Shown here piece after piece: positions 1 through 9,006 of a stretch of 64,000 nucleotides of DNA. Position 1 is the first letter of the stretch. Each line of letters begins with the position of its first letter. This stretch comes from Actinomycetes bacterium. Its GTDB lineage: Bacteria; Actinomycetota; Thermoleophilia; BMS3ABIN01. Where the stretch lies: the NCBI GenBank assembly GCA_021791195.1, contig JAJYXB010000007.1, forward strand, positions 62,001-126,000, in the 5' to 3' direction. The translations under genes were made by a program, and so were the position numbers. The notes under the pieces are model-generated. The model was not told where the DNA came from. It saw nothing but the letters and a program-made list of their open reading frames with translations, and ran no database searches.

Positions 1-2
1 TG

Positions 3-971
3 TATCTGGCCAGCTGCGGCATCATCGCCCTGATGACCGTGGCGGCTAACAGGCTGTGGGGCAGCGTCAGGAAGCTCGCCGGCGCCCTGGGAGCCTACAC
101 TTTCCTGATCCTGGCGCTGGGTTCGCTCGTCGAATCGCGTTTCGACCTGGCCGCCGCGTTCATCATCCTCGCCAGCGTGGTCAGCTTTATCACCGACCGT
201 TACCTGCTGGCGTGGCTGCTTCTGGGTGTCGGCCTGATGACAAAGTTGGTGCCGGCTCTGCTGGCGCCAGTGTTTCTCATCGCCCATTTCCGCCGCCGGC
301 AGTTCTGGGAGCTGCTCAAGGGCCCGGCGGCCATGCTGGTGGCAACGCTGGTGATCGCGGCGCCGTTCATCTTCTCGGCGCCTGCGGGGCTGGCCGGCGC
401 CTTCCTCTACCACGTGGAGCGGCCGCTGCAGCTCGAGAGCAGCTGGGCGTCACCGTTGCTGCTGGCATCGAAACTCGTCGGTTATCCGGTGCATATCATG
501 AACGCCTACGGATCCCATAACGTTTATTCCACGCTTTCAAACGCCATGGCGGACATCTCGGCGCCGGTGACGATCCTGCTGCTGCTTGCAGGTTACTGGA
601 TCTTCTTCCGCCGGTCGCGCGGTGGCGCGGATAACGATCTCGTCGCGGATGTCGTGCGCTTCTCGAGCGTCGCGATCGGCATCTTCATCCTGGGGGGAAA
701 GGTCTTCTCGCCGCAGTTCATCATCTGGCTGCTGCCGCTGGTGCCGCTGGTGAAAGGGCCGGACCGGCCGGTGACACTGGGTTTCTTCGCTGCGGTGGTG
801 GTACTGACACAGATCGAGTTTCCGTTCAACTACTGGCGGCTGTACTCGCTGGAAGGCGGAATCATCGCTGAAGTTGCGCTGCGCAACGCCATGCTGGCGG
901 TATTCCTGGGAGTGATTCTTTTCTATCGCCGGCGGGAGGCTCTTGAGCCTGCCGGACCGGCTCTCCGGTAG
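3..971 (+). CDS. Polytopic GT-C type glycosyltransferase, 5'-truncated
   Basis: The reading frame is open from the window edge, so the N-terminus is missing; about 322 residues remain. The product is almost wholly hydrophobic, with about eight predicted membrane segments. A KLVPALLAPVFL stretch resembles the membrane core of DUF2029/GT87-type polyprenol-phosphate mannosyltransferases. Such enzymes move sugars from lipid-linked donors to glycans on the outer face of the membrane. The assignment rests on hydropathy and this motif only, because the catalytic acidic loop near the N-terminus is outside the window. It is convergent with the YmdB-like gene. Another multi-pass membrane enzyme cannot be excluded. 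Confidence 0.6.
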   Translation, partial: YLASCGIIALMTVAANRLWGSVRKLAGALGAYTFLILALGSLVESRFDLAAAFIILASVVSFITDRYLLAWLLLGVGLMTKLVPALLAPVFLIAHFRRRQFWELLKGPAAMLVATLVIAAPFIFSAPAGLAGAFLYHVERPLQLESSWASPLLLASKLVGYPVHIMNAYGSHNVYSTLSNAMADISAPVTILLLLAGYWIFFRRSRGGADNDLVADVVRFSSVAIGIFILGGKVFSPQFIIWLLPLVPLVKGPDRPVTLGFFAAVVVLTQIEFPFNYWRLYSLEGGIIAEVALRNAMLAVFLGVILFYRRREALEPAGPALR

Positions 972-992
972 CGGTCCGGCGGCCGCCCGGGT

Positions 993-1766
993 TCAGGCCT
1001 CGATCCTGATCCGCTCGATCCCGGTCGCACGGCCGTCGGCGTTTGCCTGGATCAGCGCCCCCTCGATCCGGACACCCTCATCGGCGACTTCGAACCTGAC
1101 CGGCATCTGCGTCAGAAACCGTTTGAGAATGATTTCTTTCCTCACCCCGATCACCGAATCATGGGGGCCGGTCATGCCGGCGTCGGTGAGATAGGCAGTG
1201 CCCCCCGGCAAGACCTGCTCATCCGCCGTCTGTACGTGGGTGTGAGTTCCGATCACCGCCGTGACGCGGCCGTCCAGGTAGCGGCCGAGCGCCACCTTCT
1301 CGCTGGTGGCTTCAGCATGTATGTCGACCAGGATATGCCTGACGCCGCCAGGGATCTCCCTGAGCACGCTGTCGATCACCTGGAACATCCCCCTGGGGGC
1401 GCCGATGTAAAGATTGCCGGAAAGGTTGACGACGGCCAGGCTACCCGCGTCGCCAGCGGCGACTGTCCAGCCGCGGCCGGGATTTTCCGGCAGATAGTTG
1501 GCCGGCCGCACGATCCGGTCCGAGGCGGTCATGAAACCGGCGATGTCACGCTGCCGCCAGATGTGATTCCCGGTCGTGATCACGTCGACGCCACCAGCCA
1601 GCAGCTTCGTGGCGATATTGGATGTGATGCCGGCGCCGCTGGCGGCGTTCTCCCCGTTAGCGACCACGAAATCAGCCTGAGTCTGTTCACGCAGCTCGGG
1701 CAGCATGCGGATAAGCGCTTCGCGGCCGGGTCTGCCGAAGATGTCGGCGATGAAGAGGATGTTCAT
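993..1766 (-). CDS. YmdB-family metallophosphoesterase (TIGR00282)
   Basis: A 257-residue protein of normal family length (about 260). Visible motifs in order are DIFGRPGREA near the N-terminus, NGEN, TTGNHIW, HAEATSEK and GTHTHVQTAD, which supply the binuclear metal ligands. Family members hydrolyse 2',3'-cyclic nucleotides and affect cell-fate choices in Bacillus. The ATG start gives DIFGR within the first 12 residues, as usual. It is transcribed away from galE. Substrate specificity cannot be read from the sequence. Confidence 0.88.
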   Translation of the reverse strand: MNILFIADIFGRPGREALIRMLPELREQTQADFVVANGENAASGAGITSNIATKLLAGGVDVITTGNHIWRQRDIAGFMTASDRIVRPANYLPENPGRGWTVAAGDAGSLAVVNLSGNLYIGAPRGMFQVIDSVLREIPGGVRHILVDIHAEATSEKVALGRYLDGRVTAVIGTHTHVQTADEQVLPGGTAYLTDAGMTGPHDSVIGVRKEIILKRFLTQMPVRFEVADEGVRIEGALIQANADGRATGIERIRIEA

Positions 1767-1844
1767 GTGGTGAGTATACTAAAATGGCGCCGCGCCATCC
1801 CGGCTTGGCAACGCCGGGCGCTATCTTCTAATATTGCATGCGTC

Positions 1845-2825
1845 ATGAAGATACTGATTACAGGTGGCGCCGGCTACATCGGCAGCATCCTCACCGAGAA
1901 ATGTCTCGAGGCCGGCGACGAAGTCATTGTCTACGATAACCTCAGCACCGGTCACCGGGAGGCGGTTCCCGCCGGCGCCGCGCTGGTGGTTGGCGATGTT
2001 GCCGATCCCGGACTGATGACTGCCACGCTCAGGAAGTCACGCGTCGAAGCAGTTGTCCACATGGCCGGTTTCATCGAAGCCGGGGAATCGATGATCGACC
2101 CTGGCAAGTATTTCCGCAATAACTGCTGCCGGCCGGTCGAACTGCTGGAAGCGATGGTCTCGGCCGGCGTTGACAGGCTGCTTTTTTCTTCCACGGCCGC
2201 GGTCTACGGTAATCCCCGCACCGAGTTTCTGGATGAGGAGCACCCGCAGGCGCCAACCAATGCTTACGGCCAGTCCAAGCTCTTTTTCGAACAGATGCTG
2301 GACTGGTACGAGCGCATCCACGGCATCCGTCACGCCGCGCTCAGGTATTTCAACGCGGCCGGCGCAACGGCAGAGAGGGGAGAGGATCATCGCCCCGAGA
2401 CCCACCTGATACCGCTGGTGCTGAAAACGGCGCTCGGCCAGCGGCAGCGGATCGAGATCTACGGCACCGACTACGCAACCCCGGACGGGACCTGCGTGCG
2501 CGATTACATCCACATAGCCGATCTGGCGCAGGCCCATCTGCTGGCGCTGCGGGGGCTCGGCGCCGAGAGTATGCATTACAATCTTGGCAACGGCAAAGGC
2601 TACTCGGTGCGGGAGGTGATCGAAACCGCGCGCGAGGTCACCGGCAGGGATTTCGCTGTCAGGGAATCGGCCAGGCGCCCGGGGGACCCGGCGGTGCTGG
2701 TGGCCAGCTCGAAAAGGATCGAAAGCGAGCTCGGCTGGCGGCAGGAATACCCGGAGCTGAAAACGATTGTCGCCAGCGCCTGGGAATGGCACCAGCGTCA
2801 TCCCGGCGGCTACGGCGGAAGCTGA
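1845..2825 (+). CDS. galE: UDP-glucose 4-epimerase
   Basis: A 326-residue extended short-chain dehydrogenase. The N-terminal NAD-binding motif TGGAGYIG is at residues 6-13, the Ser/Thr-containing SSTAAVYG in the middle, and the catalytic YGQSK after it. Length and the RDYIHIADLA segment fit GalE, which interconverts UDP-glucose and UDP-galactose for cell-surface glycans. The ATG at 1845 was chosen because the Rossmann motif starts at once; the longer upstream reading is antisense to the YmdB gene. A bidirectional hairpin terminator follows the stop. Epimerases of related sugars share these motifs, so substrate is inferred. Confidence 0.9.
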   Translation: MKILITGGAGYIGSILTEKCLEAGDEVIVYDNLSTGHREAVPAGAALVVGDVADPGLMTATLRKSRVEAVVHMAGFIEAGESMIDPGKYFRNNCCRPVELLEAMVSAGVDRLLFSSTAAVYGNPRTEFLDEEHPQAPTNAYGQSKLFFEQMLDWYERIHGIRHAALRYFNAAGATAERGEDHRPETHLIPLVLKTALGQRQRIEIYGTDYATPDGTCVRDYIHIADLAQAHLLALRGLGAESMHYNLGNGKGYSVREVIETAREVTGRDFAVRESARRPGDPAVLVASSKRIESELGWRQEYPELKTIVASAWEWHQRHPGGYGGS

Positions 2826-2898
2826 TGCTGTGGGCGCCTGGTGCGGTTGGCGATGCCGCCGCTACCCACCGTTCGCAAGCCGCAAGATTAATCGTGAA

Positions 2899-2937
2899 AA
2901 TTAAAAGAGGCACCCCGCACGGATACCTCTTTTAATT
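2899..2937. terminator. Bidirectional hairpin terminator
   Basis: A perfect 12-bp inverted repeat (AATTAAAAGAGG and CCTCTTTTAATT, loop about 15 nt) carries A/T tracts in the stem, so it can end transcription from galE on the plus strand and from the small peptide gene on the minus strand. Confidence 0.75.
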
Positions 2938-3001
2938 ATGTTTCAGGATAAGATGCCAATAAGTGTCAGCAGGGGAGACGCAGGATCCTGCAACAGGCAC
3001 T

Positions 3002-3181
3002 TTAATCGTCGCCACCGCGATCATGGTGGCCGCCGTCATCACCGTGGTGATGATACTCGCTGCTACCACTGCTGACATGGTCACCGTCGCCGTGATGCTC
3101 ATCACCGAAGGCTACCGCGGCAAATGCAAGCGTAGTCGCTGCCACGAGCCAGATACTGGCTATGATTGCCCACTTCCTCAT
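3002..3181 (-). CDS. Small secreted His/Asp/Gly-rich peptide, family copy 1
   Basis: A 59-codon gene starting with ATG behind a strong GAGGAGGTGACAGG ribosome-binding site. Residues 1-24 form a signal peptide (MRKWAIIASIWLVAATTLAF then AAVA) with likely cleavage before FGDE. The mature part of about 35 residues has eight His and many Asp and Gly, no Cys, and a central HHHGDDGGHH block. The signal peptide and ribosome-binding site match two other genes at 3726-3884 (minus) and 9007-9153 (plus). I do not recognise the family. Composition suggests metal binding outside the cytoplasm, which is inference. Confidence 0.72.
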   Translation of the reverse strand: MRKWAIIASIWLVAATTLAFAAVAFGDEHHGDGDHVSSGSSEYHHHGDDGGHHDRGGDD

Positions 3182-3725
3182 CCTGTCACCTCCTCATCTG
3201 TATGAGATGTAATAACCAAAATCCTACCAATAAACTTGGTAATTCAGCGTATCAAACAGAAACAGGGCCCGTCAAGACACACGGACCCTGTTTCGCTCAC
3301 TTTTTACAAATGAGGAATGATCTTGTGACACCGGATTAACCGCCTTTTTTGCCCACATTCACCCGTCCATACGGGCAAGGCCGAAAAGTGCCACAAATTA
3401 TTTACTTATAAGTCATGGGAGTCGGCAGCTAAAGCCGGGATGCGAAAAAAAGCATCACCGTCATGCAGCCAGAGAGCGGAAGCATCGATATGACTCGAGC
3501 AGATAAATTGCACCGGGCCCAGAACAGGATTCCAGAACGGGATCCTAAAGAGCAGCATCATCCATCAATTGCTCCGGATGAAAACCGAAGAACGTGATTG
3601 CCTCTGCTACTCTTCAACCCAAATACCAGAACTGGAACTCTATAAACCACTCGAACTGTCGACGCGAACTTTATTCATGCTGAGTTTTATTACGCTGGGG
3701 AACGCGCTTCCGCATCCGTCAGCGG
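3182..3725. other. Intergenic region between peptide genes 1 and 2
   Basis: About 540 bases with no supportable gene. It holds the leader of peptide gene 1, including a stem-loop at 3260-3293. There are short hairpins around 3430-3465 that match no RNA family I know. Plus-strand open frames here have no ribosome-binding site and no coding character. Confidence 0.5.
3260..3293 (-). promoter_or_regulatory. Stem-loop in the leader of peptide gene 1
   Basis: AAACAGGG-CCGT pairs with ACGG-CCCTGTTT around an eight-base loop, about 80 nt upstream of the ATG of peptide gene 1. On the minus strand the right arm overlaps a TTGACG that could be a -35 box. It may be an attenuator, a terminator of upstream transcription or part of the promoter region. 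Confidence 0.4.
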
Positions 3726-3884
3726 TCAGTCGCCGCCGCAACCATCCTGGTTGTACTGGCAATGACCGCCATCACCGCCATCACCGCCACCGCTGTGGTG
3801 ATCGTCGCCAAAAGCGACGGCACCAAAGCCGAGCGAGACCGTTGCGACCAGCCATACGGACGCCAAAATAGCAAATTTCCTCAA
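3726..3884 (-). CDS. Small secreted His/Asp/Gly/Cys-rich peptide, family copy 2
   Basis: A 52-codon gene with a TTG start seven bases after GAGGAGGTGAACAGG. The signal peptide MRKFAILASVWLVATVSLGF followed by GAVA is nearly identical to copy 3 at both DNA and protein level. The mature peptide begins FGDDHH, is rich in Gly and Asp and ends with GHCQYNQDGCGGD, giving two Cys that copy 1 lacks. A -35/-10 promoter with a CRP/FNR-like palindrome lies 66-104 bases upstream. It is divergent from the O-antigen-ligase-like gene. Function is unknown; export and metal binding or a disulfide are inferred from composition. Confidence 0.75.
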   Translation of the reverse strand: MRKFAILASVWLVATVSLGFGAVAFGDDHHSGGGDGGDGGHCQYNQDGCGGD

Positions 3885-3949
3885 CCTGTTCACCTCCTCA
3901 AAAACTTCCCGTGTTTGTCGGACCTGGATTCCGGCCCTATTGTCGCACT

Positions 3950-3988
3950 ACAATAGCATAGAGGTATATATTGTGCAATCAATCACAA
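3950..3988 (-). promoter_or_regulatory. Promoter with CRP/FNR-like operator for peptide gene 2
   Basis: On the minus strand TTGCAC (3978-3973), a 17-base spacer and TATTGT (3955-3950) form a sigma-70 type promoter. The palindrome TTGTGATTGATTGCACAA (3988-3971) has the TGTG-N8-CACA pattern of CRP/FNR-family sites and overlaps the -35 box. The same arrangement precedes peptide gene 3. The site also lies 31 bp before the divergent gene at 4019. Confidence 0.65.
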
Positions 3989-4018
3989 GTACCGAATAGC
4001 ACAAATTATCCAACCAAT

Positions 4019-6106
4019 ATGACTGCATTAGAAACCCGCTGGGAAACCAGACATATCTTCCTCTCCTGGCTTGCTCCGGCCTGCGCCATGGCCGTGTTCC
4101 TGTACCTTTCGATTTTCGACGGCGGATACTTCTCGCGAGAGATATATCTGGCCGGCACCGGGATGTGGGCGGTCCTGGGGCTGGCGCTACTGCTGAACTG
4201 GGACTGGGTGCGAATGCCCCACGGCGCGGCGGCGCCCGCAGCCAGCCTGGCAGCGGTCACAGGCTGGATCCTGCTCACCATGATCTGGTCGATCAGCCCC
4301 AATGCCTCCCTGATCGAATTCGGCCGCGCCGCTTTGTATCTCGGTGTATTTATCGCCATCCTCATCGGTCCGCCGGGCCGCAAGGCTGTCATCTGGACGG
4401 CGTCGCTGTTTGTGGGGATGGTGACCGGTCTGGCGATGTTCGCGCTGCTGGCCAAGATCAATCCATCGATCTCTGTCGATTACCTGTACGCCGGCGGCCG
4501 CATCATGGGAACCATCGGCTACTGGAATGGGCTGGCCGCTCTGGTGGCGGTGACGATCCTGCCGGCGCTATGGCTGGCAGCCAGTGAATGGGTGTCCTGG
4601 ACCGGCCGCATGGCCGCGACGCTGGCGCTGGCGATCCTGGGACTGACTCTCTTTTTCACGCTCTCGCGCGGCGGCCTGCTTGTTGGCGCCGTCGGCGTCG
4701 CCCTTTACCTGATGCTGGCGCCCGAGCGGCTGGGTGGCATACTTTCGCTGCTGTCGGCGTTTGTTCCCGGAGGTTTGATGGCCTGGTACGCCAGCACCGC
4801 GTTGCCCAGCCTCCAGACCAAAGCCGCCGGCGGCCGCATCGGCGACGGCGACGGCCAGCATTTCGCTTTTGCGCTGATCATGGCCCTCACCGCCACAATC
4901 GTCCTGAAAGCGGCCACGCTGCTTTTGCCATCCAGGGTCCCGCGGACCCGCAACGGTATGATTGCCACCGGCGCGGCGGCGTTGATCGGGCTGGTGCTGG
5001 TGGCCGGCATCGGTGTCGCGGAAAGGCAGCGGATCGAAAACAGGATCAGGGGAGCGCAGTCACAAACAGCCGTCCAGGTCTACGACTACAACCGCAGCTC
5101 GATCGACGAGCAGGGTGTGGCGCGGCTGGCGTCGACTTCCAACAATCGCGCCGAGTACTGGAGCATCGGCCTGACCAACTTCCGGGATCATCCGCTGCTG
5201 GGCACCGGCGCCGGTACATACCGGTTTGCGGATGCGCGGCTGCGTTCGGTCAACGGGCTGGCGCGCGATCCCCATTCGATCTGGGTGCGCTTCCTTTCGG
5301 ACCAGGGCATTACCGGTTTTCTTCTGCTGCTGGCGTTTTTAGGCTCGCTGGGATGGGTTGTTTTCCGGCAGGTACGCAAAAATCACGGCCTGCTGACAGA
5401 CGGTCTTTATATCGCCTTGATTGTCGGCTGCCTCGCGTGGCTGGCCGACACGACTTTTGAATGGGACTGGGAACTGCCGGCCGTGGGCTTCTCCTTTTTC
5501 CTGCTGGCGGCGCTGGTGATCCGCCTGGGCAGCGCTGGCGAGCCGAATGCCCGGCAGCAGGCTGAATCTGCTGCGGCTGCCGGCCGGCTGCCCCAGAAAC
5601 AGATTATCCCCGGGATCCGGATGCTGACCGGCCAGGTCAAGACAGCGATGGTGCTGCTGTCGATGACTTTGACCATCGTCTTTCTTGTACTTCTGTTCGC
5701 CCAGGTTGAGAACCAGCGCGCGTCCGATCTGTTAAGCGCCGGCGACCCTGCAGGAGCGGCGGCGGCGGCGCATACGGCGCACAGGCTCAATTATTTTGAC
5801 GGCGGCCCGCTGCTGATTCTGGCGGAAGCCTCGCAGCAGGAAGGTGATTTTTATGCGGCCCGTGATTATTATCAGTCCGCTCTCGATCGCGATCCGCAGC
5901 GGTCCGCCTATCAGGAGGATCTGGCGCTGCTGGAATTCTACGATCTGAAGCTGACCGGGCAAGGTCTGGCTGATCTGAACAAGGCCGTCAACCTGGATCC
6001 GCAGTATCGACCGTTGCATCTGGAGCTGCAGCGGATGTATGGCGATTTGATAAAGTATCAGAAAAGCGGCAAAATGCCCGCGGCTCCCAATCCGACGCAA
6101 TACTAA
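4019..6106 (+). CDS. O-antigen ligase/polymerase-like membrane protein with C-terminal TPR region
   Basis: A 695-residue protein. About ten to twelve hydrophobic segments fill residues 10-500, with a long external loop around 340-400 containing a GTGAGTYR-like stretch typical of the Wzy/WaaL (O-antigen ligase) family. A last membrane helix near 545-565 is followed by about 120 residues of TPR-like helical repeats (YYQSALDRDPQRSAYQ). Family members join or polymerise glycan repeats outside the membrane. The ATG at 4019 is preferred over an upstream TTG, which would fall inside the regulatory palindrome. Exact acceptor and donor are unknown. Confidence 0.75.
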   Translation: MTALETRWETRHIFLSWLAPACAMAVFLYLSIFDGGYFSREIYLAGTGMWAVLGLALLLNWDWVRMPHGAAAPAASLAAVTGWILLTMIWSISPNASLIEFGRAALYLGVFIAILIGPPGRKAVIWTASLFVGMVTGLAMFALLAKINPSISVDYLYAGGRIMGTIGYWNGLAALVAVTILPALWLAASEWVSWTGRMAATLALAILGLTLFFTLSRGGLLVGAVGVALYLMLAPERLGGILSLLSAFVPGGLMAWYASTALPSLQTKAAGGRIGDGDGQHFAFALIMALTATIVLKAATLLLPSRVPRTRNGMIATGAAALIGLVLVAGIGVAERQRIENRIRGAQSQTAVQVYDYNRSSIDEQGVARLASTSNNRAEYWSIGLTNFRDHPLLGTGAGTYRFADARLRSVNGLARDPHSIWVRFLSDQGITGFLLLLAFLGSLGWVVFRQVRKNHGLLTDGLYIALIVGCLAWLADTTFEWDWELPAVGFSFFLLAALVIRLGSAGEPNARQQAESAAAAGRLPQKQIIPGIRMLTGQVKTAMVLLSMTLTIVFLVLLFAQVENQRASDLLSAGDPAGAAAAAHTAHRLNYFDGGPLLILAEASQQEGDFYAARDYYQSALDRDPQRSAYQEDLALLEFYDLKLTGQGLADLNKAVNLDPQYRPLHLELQRMYGDLIKYQKSGKMPAAPNPTQY

Positions 6107-6142
6107 CCGGCGCCACAACATCCGCCCGCACGCAGATTCGTG

Positions 6143-7021
6143 ATGGAGTATTCATTGAACTTGATTAAAAGAAATATCTTGGCAGCCCTGCTCTTCACCC
6201 TGGCAATGACGGCGATAGCCACCGGCTGCGGCAGCGGTCCGGCTGCGGGCACCGGCGCGACCCGGATGGCGCCTGCGGCGCCACAGGCTACATCGACGGT
6301 TCCGGGCGCAAATTACACTTTCGCGGTCTGCGGTGACAACCGGACCGAGGGGATTGGTAACGGCACTCTGACAAAAATAATTCAATCCGCCAAAGCCAAA
6401 GGGGCAGCGTTCATCGTAGACACTGGCGATGTCAGCAACGTCGGCAATCGCGTCCAATTGACCGAATATCTGAAATTTACGCAAAACGCAGGCATCAGGT
6501 TTTACACCGTGCCGGGGAACCATGACGTCGGCAGGGGGGGAGTAAGCGACGCATACGCCAGCGTGATCGGCGCTTATTATTACAGCTTCAATTACGGCGG
6601 CGACCATTATCTGGTGGCTGACAACGCCGACGATTCCACCGGCATCGACGGCAAACAGATGAGCTGGATCGAAACTGACCTGGCCGCCAACCGGGATAAA
6701 CGTCATCAGTTCATCTTCGCGCACATCCCGGTCGCCAGTCCCACGCTCGATGCCGGGCACGTCACCGGCGAGGGCTCCGACGCCGGGCTTGAATCCGGCA
6801 AGCAACTGGCGCAGCTTGCCGAGAACACGCCGAACGTCGCCGACTTGTTCTTCGGGCACATACATGCCTACATCCCTTACCGGATCGGCAACCTGCCGGC
6901 TTACATCACCGGCGGCGCCGGCGCCCCGCTATACGGCACGCCGGCAACCGGCGGCTATTATCATTACCTGCTGGTAACTGTCACCGCGGCTGGAATCAGC
7001 GTGGAGGTAGTCAGAGTCTGA
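6143..7021 (+). CDS. Calcineurin-like metallophosphoesterase, probable lipoprotein
   Basis: A 292-residue protein with an N-terminal membrane signal and a lipobox-like ATGC around residue 30, so it is probably anchored outside the cytoplasmic membrane. The metallophosphoesterase motifs occur in order: CGDNRTEG, DTGDVSN, VPGNHDVG, FAHIPV and FFGHIHAYIP. These give the usual two-metal site. A preceding GTG at 6140 is possible, but the ATG is favoured. It lies 36 bases after the O-antigen-ligase-like gene and may be co-transcribed. The substrate is unknown. Confidence 0.82.
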   Translation: MEYSLNLIKRNILAALLFTLAMTAIATGCGSGPAAGTGATRMAPAAPQATSTVPGANYTFAVCGDNRTEGIGNGTLTKIIQSAKAKGAAFIVDTGDVSNVGNRVQLTEYLKFTQNAGIRFYTVPGNHDVGRGGVSDAYASVIGAYYYSFNYGGDHYLVADNADDSTGIDGKQMSWIETDLAANRDKRHQFIFAHIPVASPTLDAGHVTGEGSDAGLESGKQLAQLAENTPNVADLFFGHIHAYIPYRIGNLPAYITGGAGAPLYGTPATGGYYHYLLVTVTAAGISVEVVRV

Positions 7022-7048
7022 GCGGGCGCAACCCGATCGCGCCCTAAA

Positions 7049-7381
7049 TCAGACCTTGTAGCCCATCGCTTCGGCCAGACGCAGATGCCTGCGCGCCGTG
7101 CGCTGGTCGCCGAGCTTCTCGGCGCAGCGCGAAAGGCAGTAATGGGCATAATCACTGGTCGGGTACAGCTCCAGGACTGCTTCGAATTCGGCAGCGGCCC
7201 GGTCATAGCGCCCGCTGGCAAAATAAGCCCGCCCCAGCGTCTCCCGAATCGAGCTGCGGTCTGGTGCGGCGCGGCGGGCCCTCTCCAGCACCACCGCGGC
7301 CTGCGCCGGATTGCGCGTCTGCAGCAGATCCTCGCCGCGCCTCAGCAGTTCGTATGCGCTTTCATTCAAGGAATTATCCAT
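7049..7381 (-). CDS. Small TPR-repeat protein
   Basis: A 110-residue protein composed of about three tetratricopeptide repeats, for example LGRAYFASGRYDRAAAEFEAV followed by HYCLSRCAEKLGDQRTAR. There is no signal peptide or membrane helix, so it is probably cytoplasmic. TPR units mediate protein contacts, and no enzymatic role can be assigned. It is convergent with the metallophosphoesterase gene and divergent from serS. Confidence 0.72.
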   Translation of the reverse strand: MDNSLNESAYELLRRGEDLLQTRNPAQAAVVLERARRAAPDRSSIRETLGRAYFASGRYDRAAAEFEAVLELYPTSDYAHYCLSRCAEKLGDQRTARRHLRLAEAMGYKV

Positions 7382-7548
7382 GTTTCATCCAATCTCATTG
7401 TAGCTGCATCGGCTCCGGTCAGGAACATCTGCGCCCGCTGGCCTTGGCTACGTATTAACTGCTCTATCCGGCAGAGGTTTAAACGCGGACAGGATTTCCG
7501 ATAGACTAATCGCGGCCCGCATGTCTACGGGAACAGGCAAGGAGAACG

Positions 7549-8826
7549 ATGCTCGACATAAAAAAACTGCGCAGCCAGACGGAAGAGATGAAAGCGGCCC
7601 TGGAGAGCCGGGGCATCGATGCGCCGCTGGATGAATTCATCGAGCTGGACAAAAAACGGCGCGAGCTCATCGTCGATGCCGAAGAGAAAAAGGCGCTGCG
7701 CAACACCGCTTCCGACCGGATCGCCGCCGCCCGCAAGGCCGGGGAGGATGCAGCCGGCATGATAGAGGAGATGCGCAGGGTGGGGGAGGAGATCAAGGCC
7801 CTGGACCATCTGCTCCGCGATGTGGAGATGCAGCTGGACGCAATCGTGCTCGAGCTTCCCAACACGCCGCTGCCGGACGTGCCGGTCGGTCCGGATGAAA
7901 GCGCCAACGTCGAGGTCCTGAGAGTGGGGGAGCCGCGCAGCTTTGGTTTCCAGCCCAAGCCGCATTGGGACCTGGGCGCCGAGCTTGACATCATCGACCA
8001 GGAGCGGGGAGGGAAGGTCGCAGAATCGCGCTTCACCCTGCTGAAAGGCGCCGGCGCCCGCCTGGAGCGCGCGCTGATAAATTTTTTCCTGGACCTGCAC
8101 ACCGGCGAACATGGTTACACCGAACTGTTTCCACCCATCCTGGTCAATTCCGAAAGCATGAAAGGCACGGGGCAGCTGACCAAGTTCGCCCAGCATGAGA
8201 TGTACAAGCTGCGGGACGACGATCTTTATCTGAACCCCACCGCAGAAGTGCCGGTGACCAACATCTTCCGCGACGAGATCCTGAAGGAAGACGAGCTCCC
8301 GGTGCACGTGACCGCATATCTGCCCAGCTTCCGCCGCGAGGCCGGCGCCGCCGGGCGCGACACGCGCGGCCTGATCCGCCAGCACCAGTTCAATAAAGTG
8401 GAGCTGGTCAAGTTCGTCCTGCCGGAAACCTCCACCGGGGAGCTGGAAAGCCTGACAGCCAACGCCGAGGAAATACTCAGACGGCTCGAGCTCCCATTCC
8501 GGCGGGTCGCGCTTGCCTCCGGCGACCTGGGCTTCGCTTCGGCGAAGACATACGATCTCGAAGTGTGGCTGCCATCCTATGATGACTACAAGGAGATCTC
8601 TTCCTGCTCCAATTATCTGGATTTCCAGGCGAGGCGGCTCAATGTCCGCTACCGTCCGGCTGGAGGCGGCAGACCGCAGTTTGTCCATACACTCAACGGC
8701 AGCGGGCTGGCCGTCGGGCGCACGTTCGCCGCGATTATCGAGAATTATCAGAACGAGGACGGCACAGTGACGGTGCCGGAAGCGTTGCGCCACTACATGG
8801 GCATGGACGCGATCAGGCCCCTGTAA
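7549..8826 (+). CDS. serS: Seryl-tRNA synthetase
   Basis: A 425-residue class II aminoacyl-tRNA synthetase of normal length. The N-terminal 110 residues are the long coiled-coil arm that recognises the variable arm of tRNA-Ser. Motif 2 is visible as FRREAGAAGRDTRGLIRQHQF, and motif 3 as NGSGLAVGRTFAAIIENYQ. The segment SSCSNYLDFQARR is typical of SerRS. The ATG at 7549 follows AAGGAGAACG. It charges tRNA-Ser with serine, and four tRNA-Ser genes lie in this window. No T-box leader is seen upstream. Confidence 0.97.
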   Translation: MLDIKKLRSQTEEMKAALESRGIDAPLDEFIELDKKRRELIVDAEEKKALRNTASDRIAAARKAGEDAAGMIEEMRRVGEEIKALDHLLRDVEMQLDAIVLELPNTPLPDVPVGPDESANVEVLRVGEPRSFGFQPKPHWDLGAELDIIDQERGGKVAESRFTLLKGAGARLERALINFFLDLHTGEHGYTELFPPILVNSESMKGTGQLTKFAQHEMYKLRDDDLYLNPTAEVPVTNIFRDEILKEDELPVHVTAYLPSFRREAGAAGRDTRGLIRQHQFNKVELVKFVLPETSTGELESLTANAEEILRRLELPFRRVALASGDLGFASAKTYDLEVWLPSYDDYKEISSCSNYLDFQARRLNVRYRPAGGGRPQFVHTLNGSGLAVGRTFAAIIENYQNEDGTVTVPEALRHYMGMDAIRPL

Positions 8827-8903
8827 TCGCCGGGGCTGGACCGGACGCTCCTTAAGCTTTCAATGCAATTGAATATGTTCTGATTATTGTGCTTGATGAT
8901 ACT

Positions 8904-8941
8904 TGTGAAATATTGCACATAACTGTTCATCATGCTATGCT
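8904..8941 (+). promoter_or_regulatory. Promoter with CRP/FNR-like operator for peptide gene 3
   Basis: TGTGAAATATTGCACA (8904-8919) keeps the TGTG-N8-CACA pattern found before peptide gene 2. TTGCAC (8913-8918), a 17-base spacer and TATGCT (8936-8941) form the promoter. Box order and spacing, and a leader of about 60 nt, are the same as for gene 2. Confidence 0.65.
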
Positions 8942-9006
8942 CTGACAACCGATAACGGGCGAATAACTGGCCTGAAACCGTGAAGCTCCGAGAGGAGGTG
9001 AACAGG

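Noticed and set aside
1161-1844. N-terminal extension of galE
   Set aside because: The region is antisense to the YmdB-like gene and GalE starts directly with its Rossmann motif at 1845.
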